Positions 1-5,285 of a stretch of 5,285 bases of DNA are shown here, one piece after another; position 1 is the first letter of the stretch, and each line of letters starts with the position of its first letter. Made by a program: the position numbers and the translations under genes. Below the pieces are notes generated by a model. That model ran no database searches. It was not told where the DNA came from and was given only the letters and a program-made list of their open reading frames with translations. Source of the DNA: Sphingomonadaceae bacterium (lineage in GTDB: Bacteria > Pseudomonadota > Alphaproteobacteria > Sphingomonadales > Sphingomonadaceae); the NCBI GenBank assembly GCA_016462305.1, contig JAEMTM010000042.1, positions 1 through 5,285 on the forward strand, given 5' to 3'.

Positions 1-148
1 CAGCGGACGAGCGCCTTAGGAAATGCTGGGATAGTTGTAAAGTGATTCGTTTAATTTAGGCCGTTAATCCATATATATCACCATCGCGGCGTCAAAATGG
101 CGTCAAAATGGCCTCAAACCGCGCAGGTGAAATATATAAGTTCACGGC
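1..148. other. Intergenic region downstream of nspC, no supported gene
   Basis: This is the DNA beyond the stop codon of nspC up to the left window edge. No convincing reading frame is present. Frame 1 on the plus strand is open from the edge to a TGA at 43-45 (14 codons), and frame 3 is open to a TAG at 57-59. Either could be the tail of a gene entering from the left, but they are too short to judge. The stretch is AT-rich at 48-82 and 130-140 and holds the tandem repeat described separately. A 5-bp inverted pair GTGAA (127-131) / TTCAC (141-145) flanks an ATATATAAG core just after the nspC stop. It could be a weak hairpin or a TATA-like element, but it lacks the GC stem plus T-run of a classic terminator. 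Confidence 0.6.
88..120. repeat. Three 11-bp tandem units bracketed by a 5-bp inverted pair
   Basis: GGCGTCAAAAT occurs exactly at 88-98 and again at 99-109, followed by a degenerate third unit GGCCTCAAACC at 110-120. The 11-bp period is close to one helical turn, so a protein reading each unit would contact the same face of the DNA. CGCGG at 85-89 and CCGCG at 119-123 form a short inverted pair around the array. The repeat itself is certain; a regulatory role is inference. Confidence 0.75.
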
Positions 149-1303
149 CTAGCTGAGACGGTCGCGAAACGCGGTCCAATCGAAAGACCGGACGCATTCA
201 AGTGCATCGGTATCGCTATTCCACAACCACAGCGATGGCAACGGCACGCCGTTAAACGTGTTCGTTTTCACCATGGAATAATGCGCCTGATCAAGGAAGG
301 CAAAACGCGCTCCGGGCTCTGCTGGAACAGGCAACACATAATCGCCGATAATGTCCCCGGCGAGGCAAGATGGCCCTCCCAGACGCACCGGAGAGCCTTC
401 TGAACGCTCTCCTAGCATGGCAGGGCGATAGGGTGCCTCAATGACGTCAGGCATATGGCAGGTGGCGCTAATATCGGTGATGCCAACCTGCATAGCGTTT
501 TCAAAAACGTCGAGCAATTCGCCGATCAATATCCCGGCATCGAGCGCGATTGCTTCGCCGGGTTCGAGGTAGATGTCGAGGCCCGTTTCGGCGCGAACGC
601 CTTGAATGAACGCGACAAGTTCATCGCGCTGATAATCGGCGCGCGTGATATGGTGACCACCACCAAAGTTCAGCCAGTCTAGCTGCCCAAAATAAGGCGC
701 AATGTGCGGTTTCAGCGTTTCCCAAGTGCGCTTGAGCGGTTCGAAATCCTGTTCGCAAAGCGTGTGGAAGTGCAGGCCAGAAACGCCTTCGAGATGCTCT
801 GCCTTCAACTGGCTAATCGGAAAGCCAAGCCGCGATCCCGGCGAGCAGGGGTCATATTTCGCCACTTCGCCCTCGGCATGTTCCGGGTTGATGCGAAGGC
901 CGACATCGACGCCGTCATTCAGGAACGACGCAAAACGTGTGTGCTGCGATGGGCTATTGAAAATGACATGGTCGGAAATGGCGACGATCTCGGCCATGTC
1001 AGCCTCTTTATAACCAGCGCAATATGTCGCGATTTCGCCCTTATAATAATCCCGTGCGAGACGCGATTCCCAAAGGCCCGAACTGCATACCCCATCCAGA
1101 TATTCCCCGATGATCGGCGCGACCTTCCACATGGAAAAAGCCTTCATCGCGCATAATATCTTGGCACCCGAACGCAGTTTGATGTCCGCCAGAATGGCAA
1201 GATTCCGCCGCAACGCCACCTCATCCACCACAAAGGCAGGCGAGGGCACGCGGTGAAGGTCAAAATGGGCAAATGCCCCGGGGTCGCCTGCCTTGGTTTC
1301 CAT
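149..1303 (-). CDS. nspC: Carboxynorspermidine/carboxyspermidine decarboxylase
   Basis: This PLP-dependent decarboxylase has the alanine-racemase barrel fold. It removes the carboxyl group from carboxyspermidine or carboxynorspermidine, the last step of the aspartate-semialdehyde route to spermidine or norspermidine in the cytosol. With the ATG start it is 384 residues, near the usual family length. Visible motifs are the PLP-binding lysine K54 in LCAMKAFS, HFHTLCEQ at 178-185, the phosphate-binding NFGGGHH at 212-218, EPGEA at 247-251, and GGPSCLAGD at 309-317. Cys313 in that last motif corresponds to the active-site cysteine that ornithine and diaminopimelate decarboxylases share across the dimer. 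The C-terminal YSMVKTNTFNG is at 342-352. The start at 1303 is chosen because ATG follows a GGTGA by 8 bases; a GTG four codons upstream (1315) is the alternative. The dehydrogenase of the same pathway lies directly upstream on the same strand. Substrate preference between the spermidine and norspermidine versions cannot be read from the sequence. Confidence 0.93.
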   Translation of the reverse strand: METKAGDPGAFAHFDLHRVPSPAFVVDEVALRRNLAILADIKLRSGAKILCAMKAFSMWKVAPIIGEYLDGVCSSGLWESRLARDYYKGEIATYCAGYKEADMAEIVAISDHVIFNSPSQHTRFASFLNDGVDVGLRINPEHAEGEVAKYDPCSPGSRLGFPISQLKAEHLEGVSGLHFHTLCEQDFEPLKRTWETLKPHIAPYFGQLDWLNFGGGHHITRADYQRDELVAFIQGVRAETGLDIYLEPGEAIALDAGILIGELLDVFENAMQVGITDISATCHMPDVIEAPYRPAMLGERSEGSPVRLGGPSCLAGDIIGDYVLPVPAEPGARFAFLDQAHYSMVKTNTFNGVPLPSLWLWNSDTDALECVRSFDWTAFRDRLS

Positions 1304-1333
1304 GTCATTATTCACCGCTGTATCAAACCACCG

Positions 1334-1468
1334 ACGTCATGCTGAACTTGTTTCACCTCTGGTGACTGACGTTCCAGCATCTATCGTGCCACGCGGACCG
1401 AAGGATTGAGAGAAAAAATGGACCCTGGAACGTAAGTCACCAGAGGTGAAACAAGTTCAGGGTGACGT
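1334..1468. repeat. Long intergenic inverted repeat, REP/MITE-like element
   Basis: Two 44-bp arms, 1334-1377 and 1425-1468, are reverse complements at 41 of 44 positions, with a 26-bp perfect core (1342-1367 against 1435-1460). A 47-bp centre separates them. Each arm also holds its own small hairpin, TCACC-TCT-GGTGA at 1353-1365 and TCACC-AGA-GGTGA at 1437-1449, and the centre has CGTG-C-CACG at 1385-1393. No reading frame or transposase is present. The arm sequence CTGAACTTGTTTCA resembles dispersed palindromic repeats I recall from sphingomonad intergenic regions, which suggests a non-autonomous, multi-copy element. No flanking target-site duplication is obvious. It occupies most of the gap between the two polyamine genes, so their transcript would carry a very strong stem-loop. 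Confidence 0.88.
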
Positions 1469-1473
1469 TCAAA

Positions 1474-1499
1474 TTTTAACGTTCCGTCCGGAGTTAAAA
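1474..1499 (-). terminator. Weak hairpin across the dehydrogenase stop codon
   Basis: TTTTAAC (1474-1480) and GTTAAAA (1493-1499) pair, with an inner TCCG/CGGA pair in between. The structure overlaps the TAA stop at 1494-1496. On the minus strand it is followed only by a short TTT, so it is a poor intrinsic terminator. It may instead protect an mRNA 3' end created near the larger palindrome. The inverted repeat is seen directly; the function is uncertain. Confidence 0.25.
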
Positions 1500-2702
1500 G
1501 CCCAAAGGCCCGTCCAATTCCTTCACCTGCCACGGCAGACCATGCGCGTTGAGCATGTCCATGAACGGATCGGGATCAAACTGTTCAATATTCCACACGC
1601 CAGCGCCAGACCATGTGCCAGTGACCAGCATTGCCGCGCCAATCATCGCTGGAACGCCGGTGGTGTAGCTGACCGCTTGGTTGCCGGTTTCGGCATAGGC
1701 ATCCTCATGATCGCAGATGTTATAGATGTAGAGCGTCTTTTCCTTGCCGTCTTTGCCAATACCAGTGGCGATGCAGCCAATGTTGGTCTTGCCCTTGGTC
1801 GTCGGGCCAAGCGAGGCGGGTTCAGGCAATACAGCCTTGAGGAACTGAAGCGGGATGATTTCCTTGCCTTCATACAATACAGGGTCAATCCGCGTCATGC
1901 CGACCGCCTGAAGCACGTTTAGGTGCGTGATATACGCGTCGCCAAAGGTCATCCAGAAACGAATGCGCTTGATTTCGGGCAAATGGGTTTTGAGGCTTTC
2001 GATTTCCTCATGATACATCAGATACATATTCTTGGGGCCAACCGCTTCAAAGTCGAATCTTTGTTTAACCGACATCGCCGGGGTTTCGACCCAGTCGCCA
2101 TTTTCCCAATGCCGCGCCACGGCCGTGACTTCGCGAATGTTGATTTCGGGGTTGAAGTTGGTGGCAAAGGCCTGACCATGGTCGCCGCCATTGCAATCCA
2201 ATATGTCGAGCGTGTCGATGCGGTCGAAATAATGCTTTTTCAAATAGGTCGTGAACACGCTGGTGACGCCGGGGTCAAAACCCGATCCCAATAAAGCGGT
2301 GAGGCCCGCTTCCTTGTAACGATCCTGATACGCCCACTGCCAATGATATTCGAATTTAGCGACATCCAACGGCTCGTAATTTGCCGTGTCCAGATAATGC
2401 ACGCCAGCGGCCAGACATGCATCCATGATGTTGAGGTCTTGGTAAGGCAAAGCAAGGTTTACAACGAGGCTTGGCTTGATCTGGTTCAACAATGCCGTGG
2501 TCGCAGGCACGTCATCGGCGTCAAGGCCGTAGGTGTCGATGTCGACGCCGGTCCGTTCCTTGACCGAGGCGGCAATCGCATCGCATTTCGACTTAGTGCG
2601 GCTTGCGAGGCTGATATGGCTAAAGATATCCGCGTTCATGGCCATTTTATGGACAGCAACCGACCCCACGCCCCCGGCGCCAATAACCAATATCTTGCTC
2701 AT
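1494..2702 (-). CDS. Carboxynorspermidine/carboxyspermidine dehydrogenase (saccharopine dehydrogenase family)
   Basis: This NAD(P)H-dependent enzyme reductively condenses L-aspartate semialdehyde with putrescine or 1,3-diaminopropane to give carboxyspermidine or carboxynorspermidine, the substrate of the adjacent decarboxylase. The protein has 402 residues, typical of the family. An N-terminal Rossmann fold begins ILVIGAGGVGSVAVHK, with the GxGGxG dinucleotide loop at residues 8-13. The strand-end motif VNLALPYQDL is near 81-90, and DTANYE (105-110) and GSGFDPGVTSVF (139-150) are typical of saccharopine-dehydrogenase-like enzymes. The start at 2702 is chosen because GAGGA (2711-2715 on the plus strand) sits 8 bases upstream. 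A longer frame reaching 2801 would run through the divergent gene and has no comparable ribosome site. True saccharopine dehydrogenase or homospermidine synthase is less likely, because nspC lies immediately downstream and the sequence pattern fits the carboxynorspermidine synthase branch. Confidence 0.9.
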   Translation of the reverse strand: MSKILVIGAGGVGSVAVHKMAMNADIFSHISLASRTKSKCDAIAASVKERTGVDIDTYGLDADDVPATTALLNQIKPSLVVNLALPYQDLNIMDACLAAGVHYLDTANYEPLDVAKFEYHWQWAYQDRYKEAGLTALLGSGFDPGVTSVFTTYLKKHYFDRIDTLDILDCNGGDHGQAFATNFNPEINIREVTAVARHWENGDWVETPAMSVKQRFDFEAVGPKNMYLMYHEEIESLKTHLPEIKRIRFWMTFGDAYITHLNVLQAVGMTRIDPVLYEGKEIIPLQFLKAVLPEPASLGPTTKGKTNIGCIATGIGKDGKEKTLYIYNICDHEDAYAETGNQAVSYTTGVPAMIGAAMLVTGTWSGAGVWNIEQFDPDPFMDMLNAHGLPWQVKELDGPLGF

Positions 2703-2740
2703 CTTCTGTTTCCTCTTATCAGAGATTCGTTCAGCGCACG

Positions 2741-2768
2741 CATATAGGGGCCTTTTATGACAGAACAA
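2741..2768 (-). promoter_or_regulatory. Candidate promoter of the polyamine dehydrogenase gene
   Basis: On the minus strand TTGTTC (2763-2768) and TATATG (2741-2746) are separated by 16 bases. They match the sigma-70 -35 and -10 consensus at 3 of 6 and 4 of 6 positions. Transcription would begin near 2734, giving a leader of about 30 bases with the GAGGA ribosome site. The -35 would lie inside the first codons of the divergent dehydratase gene, which the 54-bp gap makes almost unavoidable. This is a consensus match only. Confidence 0.35.
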
Positions 2769-3743
2769 GAATTGGCTGCGGCCCGCAAAACACCAACGCA
2801 CGCGGGCGTGCTGCGGGCGATGGCCAAAATTGCCGATATTCTACCCAAAACACCATTGCTGCCACTTGAGGTGGACGGCGTAACCATCTGGTGCAAGGCG
2901 GAAATGCTTCAGCCCATTGGTGCGTTCAAGATACGCGGCGCGTGGCACCGCCTGTCCGACCTGAACGAAGAAGAACGCGCGCGGGGTGTTGTTGGTGTTT
3001 CTAGTGGAAACCATGCACAAGGCGTTGCTTGGGCGGCCAAGAGGCTACGAATGCCGGCGACGATTGTGATGCCATCCAATGCGCCGCGCATGAAGCTGGA
3101 GGCGACGAAGGCGCTTGGCGCAGACGTGGTTCTCTTCGACCGCGCCACCGAATCGCGCGACGAAATCGCCGCTGGGTTGATTGCCAAAAGCGGCGCAACA
3201 TTGGTGCACGCATTTGGCGATCCGTGGGTCATTGAAGGGCAGGGGACGGCTGGGATCGAAATCACCGAACAACTTCAGCATTTCGGCTTGTCCGGTCCGG
3301 ATATGATTGTTTCGTGCTGCGGCGGCGGTGGCTTGGCATCCGGCCTTGCGCTGGCATGTCCGGACGCAGAAATCGCCATTGTTGAGCCTGAAGGATGGGA
3401 TGACATCATTCGCTCACTTGATGCGGGTGAAATTTTGCCTGTCAAAGACCGCACGCACCCAACCTATTGTGACGCATTGCAAACGCTGCAAACTTATCCT
3501 GTGAATTTTGAGATTTTGCGAAGCCGCGTGTCTCAGGGTGTTTCGGTCACGACCGACGAAGTGGCGACCGCGATGCGCGTGGTGTTTGAAAAGCTGCACC
3601 TTGTTGTGGAACCGGGTGGCGCGGTTGCGCTGGCTGCTGTGCTTGCCGGCAAAATTCAACCAAAAGGCGTTACCGCCGTAACCTTGTCAGGCGGAAACGT
3701 GGATCGGGAACTGTTCGTGAAGTTGCTTGCTCAGGCCGCCTGA
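2757..3743 (+). CDS. Threonine/serine dehydratase or serine racemase family PLP enzyme
   Basis: This fold-type II PLP enzyme of 328 residues eliminates water from hydroxy amino acids (threonine, serine or threo-3-hydroxyaspartate) to give a 2-oxo acid and ammonia, or racemises serine. The PLP lysine is K58 in GAFKIRGA. The substrate loop SSGNHAQG is at 82-89 (Ser83 aligning with the re-face serine of serine racemase), the phosphate loop CCGGGGLASG at 187-196, and SGGNVD at 311-316 supplies the serine that contacts the pyridine nitrogen. Glu210 and Asp216 fall where serine racemase binds its divalent cation. There is no C-terminal ACT-like regulatory domain, so it is the short catabolic type rather than biosynthetic IlvA. 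The ATG is preceded by AGGGG (2746-2750) at 6-base spacing. It is divergent from the polyamine genes and overlaps hemA tail to tail by 13 bp. Its exact substrate cannot be decided from sequence. Confidence 0.88.
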   Translation: MTEQELAAARKTPTHAGVLRAMAKIADILPKTPLLPLEVDGVTIWCKAEMLQPIGAFKIRGAWHRLSDLNEEERARGVVGVSSGNHAQGVAWAAKRLRMPATIVMPSNAPRMKLEATKALGADVVLFDRATESRDEIAAGLIAKSGATLVHAFGDPWVIEGQGTAGIEITEQLQHFGLSGPDMIVSCCGGGGLASGLALACPDAEIAIVEPEGWDDIIRSLDAGEILPVKDRTHPTYCDALQTLQTYPVNFEILRSRVSQGVSVTTDEVATAMRVVFEKLHLVVEPGGAVALAAVLAGKIQPKGVTAVTLSGGNVDRELFVKLLAQAA

Positions 3744-3745
3744 GC
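3729..3745. repeat. 17-bp perfect palindrome containing both convergent stop codons
   Basis: GCTCAGGC-C-GCCTGAGC is a perfect inverted repeat around position 3737. It contains the 13-bp overlap (3731-3743) of the dehydratase and hemA genes. Read on either strand in its gene's frame it gives Ala-Gln-Ala-Ala-stop, so both proteins end in AQAA. As RNA it can form a 7-bp GC-rich stem with a three-base loop on both transcripts. No T-run follows on either side, so it would be an imperfect bidirectional terminator at best. Confidence 0.85.
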
Positions 3746-4957
3746 GACCGGCATTTCCATGCGGCCCCAGATTTCCAACAACGCCGCAGTCAAATCGCGC
3801 ATCATGCCCACATCATGTTGAGGGCCGGGTGTGAAGCGCAACCGTTCCGTGCCACGTGGCACTGTCGGATAATTGATCGGCTGCACATATACACCATATT
3901 CGGCGAGCAATATGTCGCTGATTTTTTTGGCTTTCACGGGGTCGCCGACCATCAACGGCACGATATGCGTGTTGCTTAACATCACGGGCAGGCCTGCGTC
4001 GGCAAACAGCTTTTTCAGCATAGCGGCATTGGCTTGTTGCGCATCGCGCTCTACGCTTGAAGCCTTCAAATGGCGCACCGCGGCCAATACGCCTGCGACC
4101 AAAACGGGCGACAAGGATGTCGTGAAGATGAAGCCCGGTGCGTAAGAACGGATCACATCAATGATATTCTGGTCCGCTGCGATATAGCCGCCCATAACGC
4201 CGAACGCCTTGCCAAGCGTGCCTTCGATGATGGTCACACGGTCCGCCACCGCATCACGTTCTGAAATACCGCCGCCACGCGCACCATACATGCCCACGGC
4301 GTGCACTTCGTCACAATAGGTCAGGGCGTTATATTTGTCGGCAAGGTCGCAGACCGCGCCAATGGGGGCAACGTCGCCGTCCATCGAATAGACGCTTTCA
4401 AAGGCAATCAGTTTCGGTGCATCTGGATCATCGGCTGCCAGCAGCTCTTCAAGATGCGCCAGGTCATTGTGCCGCCAAACGCGCTTTTCACAACCTGCGT
4501 TGCGGATTCCAGCGATCATCGACGCGTGGTTCAATTCGTCCGAATAAATGATGCAGCCCGGCAGCACCTTAGCGAGCGTAGACAAGGTCGCGTCGTTCGA
4601 AACATAGCCTGACGTGAACAGCAACGCGCCACCCTTGCCATGCAGGTCCGCAAGCTCCTGCTCAAGTTCGACATGATAATGGGTGTTTCCGCCGATGTTG
4701 CGTGTTCCGCCAGAACCGGCACCTACATCATGCAAAGCGTTTTCCATGGCGCTGATAACGTCGGGATGCTGGCCCATGCAAAGATAATCATTCGAGCACC
4801 ACACGGTGATGTCCTTTGGGCCGTTATGTCCAGCAAAGCAGCGCGCGTTGGGATAGCTACCCTTGTTCCGAAGTATATCAATGAATACGCGATAGCGTCC
4901 CTCGGCATGAAGCCGATCAATCGCCTTTTCGAAAACAGCGTTATAATTCACGGACAT
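3731..4957 (-). CDS. hemA: 5-aminolevulinate synthase
   Basis: This enzyme condenses glycine with succinyl-CoA to 5-aminolevulinate, CO2 and CoA, the first step of tetrapyrrole (heme, and chlorophyll where made) synthesis in alphaproteobacteria. It is a fold-type I PLP enzyme of the alpha-oxoamine synthase family. The 408-residue length matches bacterial ALAS. Motifs seen are WCSNDYLCMGQHP (53-65), the glycine-rich GSGGTRNIGG (81-90), ELNHASMI (141-148), DEVHAVGMYG (216-225, with Asp216 pairing to the PLP ring nitrogen) and EGTLGKAFG (245-253), with Lys250 forming the Schiff base. The N-terminal NYNAVFEKAIDRLHAEGRYR is typical of ALAS and separates it from KBL and BioF, which are otherwise similar. 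The ATG at 4957 is preceded by a GGGGTTA, a weak ribosome site. It is convergent with the dehydratase gene. No CP heme-regulatory motif is visible. Confidence 0.96.
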   Translation of the reverse strand: MSVNYNAVFEKAIDRLHAEGRYRVFIDILRNKGSYPNARCFAGHNGPKDITVWCSNDYLCMGQHPDVISAMENALHDVGAGSGGTRNIGGNTHYHVELEQELADLHGKGGALLFTSGYVSNDATLSTLAKVLPGCIIYSDELNHASMIAGIRNAGCEKRVWRHNDLAHLEELLAADDPDAPKLIAFESVYSMDGDVAPIGAVCDLADKYNALTYCDEVHAVGMYGARGGGISERDAVADRVTIIEGTLGKAFGVMGGYIAADQNIIDVIRSYAPGFIFTTSLSPVLVAGVLAAVRHLKASSVERDAQQANAAMLKKLFADAGLPVMLSNTHIVPLMVGDPVKAKKISDILLAEYGVYVQPINYPTVPRGTERLRFTPGPQHDVGMMRDLTAALLEIWGRMEMPVAQAA

Positions 4958-4964
4958 TAACCCC

Positions 4965-4975
4965 GGTTTGAAACC
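4965..4975 (-). promoter_or_regulatory. Short palindrome beside the hemA ribosome site
   Basis: GGTTT-G-AAACC is a perfect 5-bp palindrome with a one-base centre, ending 7 bases upstream of the hemA ATG and abutting the GGGG that would serve as ribosome site. It could be a repressor half-site pair or a small RNA hairpin affecting initiation. It does not match the TTGAT-N4-ATCAA box of Fnr-type regulators known to control some hemA genes. Function is inferred from position only. Confidence 0.3.
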
Positions 4976-5274
4976 ACTCTCGCGGCATTTTGACCCCCAA
5001 TAATCACGGGCAATGCAAAAATCCAGCGCGAACGACTTGCAATAAGCGTCATTCTGGTTCCGCTATTACGATATTTTCGCTTACAGTGATGTGATCTGCC
5101 TCACACCCAAAGAAAATAACGCCGCAAGCAGCGATCCCAACGCGCTGACCTCCCCGGTCGTGACGAATACACCGTCTGCGGGCTTTTCGGGCCAGTCCTG
5201 ACCCTGACAAGGCGACGACCTTGAGCGTGCGGAACAAAACAGCTACACAATACAGAAATTTGGGGATTCGCGTG

Positions 5275-5285
5275 GTGAGTGATTT
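5275..5285 (+). CDS. Possible start of a gene running off the right edge
   Basis: GGGGA at 5262-5266 lies 8 bases upstream of a GTG at 5275, with another in-frame GTG directly before it at 5272. Only three full codons are visible (GTG AGT GAT), so the product cannot be named. A divergent neighbour of hemA would fit the layout, and the 4958-5274 stretch would then be a shared intergenic region. Confidence 0.25.

Larger units (their letters stand above)
4958..5285. other. hemA upstream region, no confident gene
   Basis: These 328 bases lie upstream of hemA and run to the window edge, with no convincing protein. A minus-strand frame at 5049-5237 starts with TTG, lacks a ribosome site and has an arginine/cysteine-rich composition unlike the neighbours. 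A plus-strand frame from GTG 5091 to TGA 5201 would give 36 residues. Neither belongs to a family I recognise. I find no strong sigma-70 promoter for hemA; TTGCAT on the minus strand (5011-5016) could be a weak -35 but no good -10 follows. Small inverted repeats are present at 4965-4975 and at 5208-5223 (CAAGG, six bases, CCTTG). Confidence 0.55.

Noticed and set aside
1..59. C-terminal tail of a plus-strand gene entering from the left
   Set aside because: Two of three frames are open for 14-19 codons, which is expected by chance; there is no way to choose between them or support either.
704..1156. 150-codon plus-strand frame inside nspC
   Set aside because: It is antisense to a gene with complete family motifs, and the translation shows no domain; a shadow of the real gene.
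1334..1468. CRISPR or tRNA-like structure at the large palindrome
   Set aside because: There are only two arms, in inverted orientation, with no direct repeats and spacers and no cloverleaf; it is a simple long inverted repeat.
1446..2294. Plus-strand frames of 158 and 123 codons opposite the dehydrogenase
   Set aside because: Antisense shadows of a well-supported gene; translations match no family I know. The first also begins inside the intergenic palindrome.
2703..2801. 33-codon N-terminal extension of the dehydrogenase frame up to 2801
   Set aside because: It would overlap the divergent dehydratase gene, lacks a ribosome site, and comes before a textbook Rossmann N-terminus (MSKILVIGAGGVG) that has GAGGA 8 bases upstream.
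5049..5237. 62-codon minus-strand frame upstream of hemA
   Set aside because: TTG start, no ribosome site, Arg/Cys-rich composition and no recognisable family; most likely chance.

Overview
The window looks like chromosomal DNA of an alphaproteobacterium, probably a sphingomonad or erythrobacter relative. The evidence is an ALAS-type 5-aminolevulinate synthase (the Shemin route to heme, an alphaproteobacterial trait), a carboxyspermidine-type polyamine gene pair, moderate GC content, and a long intergenic palindrome whose arms resemble the CTGAACTTGTTTCA repeats I recall from sphingomonad genomes. The genus cannot be fixed from this sequence alone.

Layout from left to right. Positions 1-148 hold no supported gene but carry an 11-bp tandem repeat and AT-rich stretches. 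Positions 149-1303 (minus) encode carboxynorspermidine/carboxyspermidine decarboxylase (NspC). Positions 1304-1493 separate it from the next gene and are mostly filled by a 135-bp inverted-repeat element with 44-bp arms. Positions 1494-2702 (minus) encode the partner carboxynorspermidine/carboxyspermidine dehydrogenase of the saccharopine dehydrogenase family. A 54-bp divergent gap follows, then positions 2757-3743 (plus) encode a fold-type II PLP enzyme of the threonine/serine dehydratase and serine racemase family. Positions 3731-4957 (minus) encode 5-aminolevulinate synthase (HemA). It converges on the dehydratase with a 13-bp overlap lying inside a 17-bp perfect palindrome. Positions 4958-5285 are the hemA upstream region, with no confident gene and a possible plus-strand start at the very right edge.

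The two polyamine genes read in the order dehydrogenase then decarboxylase. Together they would condense aspartate semialdehyde with a diamine (putrescine or 1,3-diaminopropane), reduce the product, and decarboxylate it to spermidine or norspermidine. The dehydratase and HemA are both PLP enzymes of amino-acid metabolism, but nothing in the sequence ties them to the polyamine pathway beyond proximity. All four genes are intact members of known families. I see no undescribed multigene system; the noteworthy signals are the palindromic shared gene terminus, the repeat inserted inside the polyamine operon, and the very compact divergent control region.
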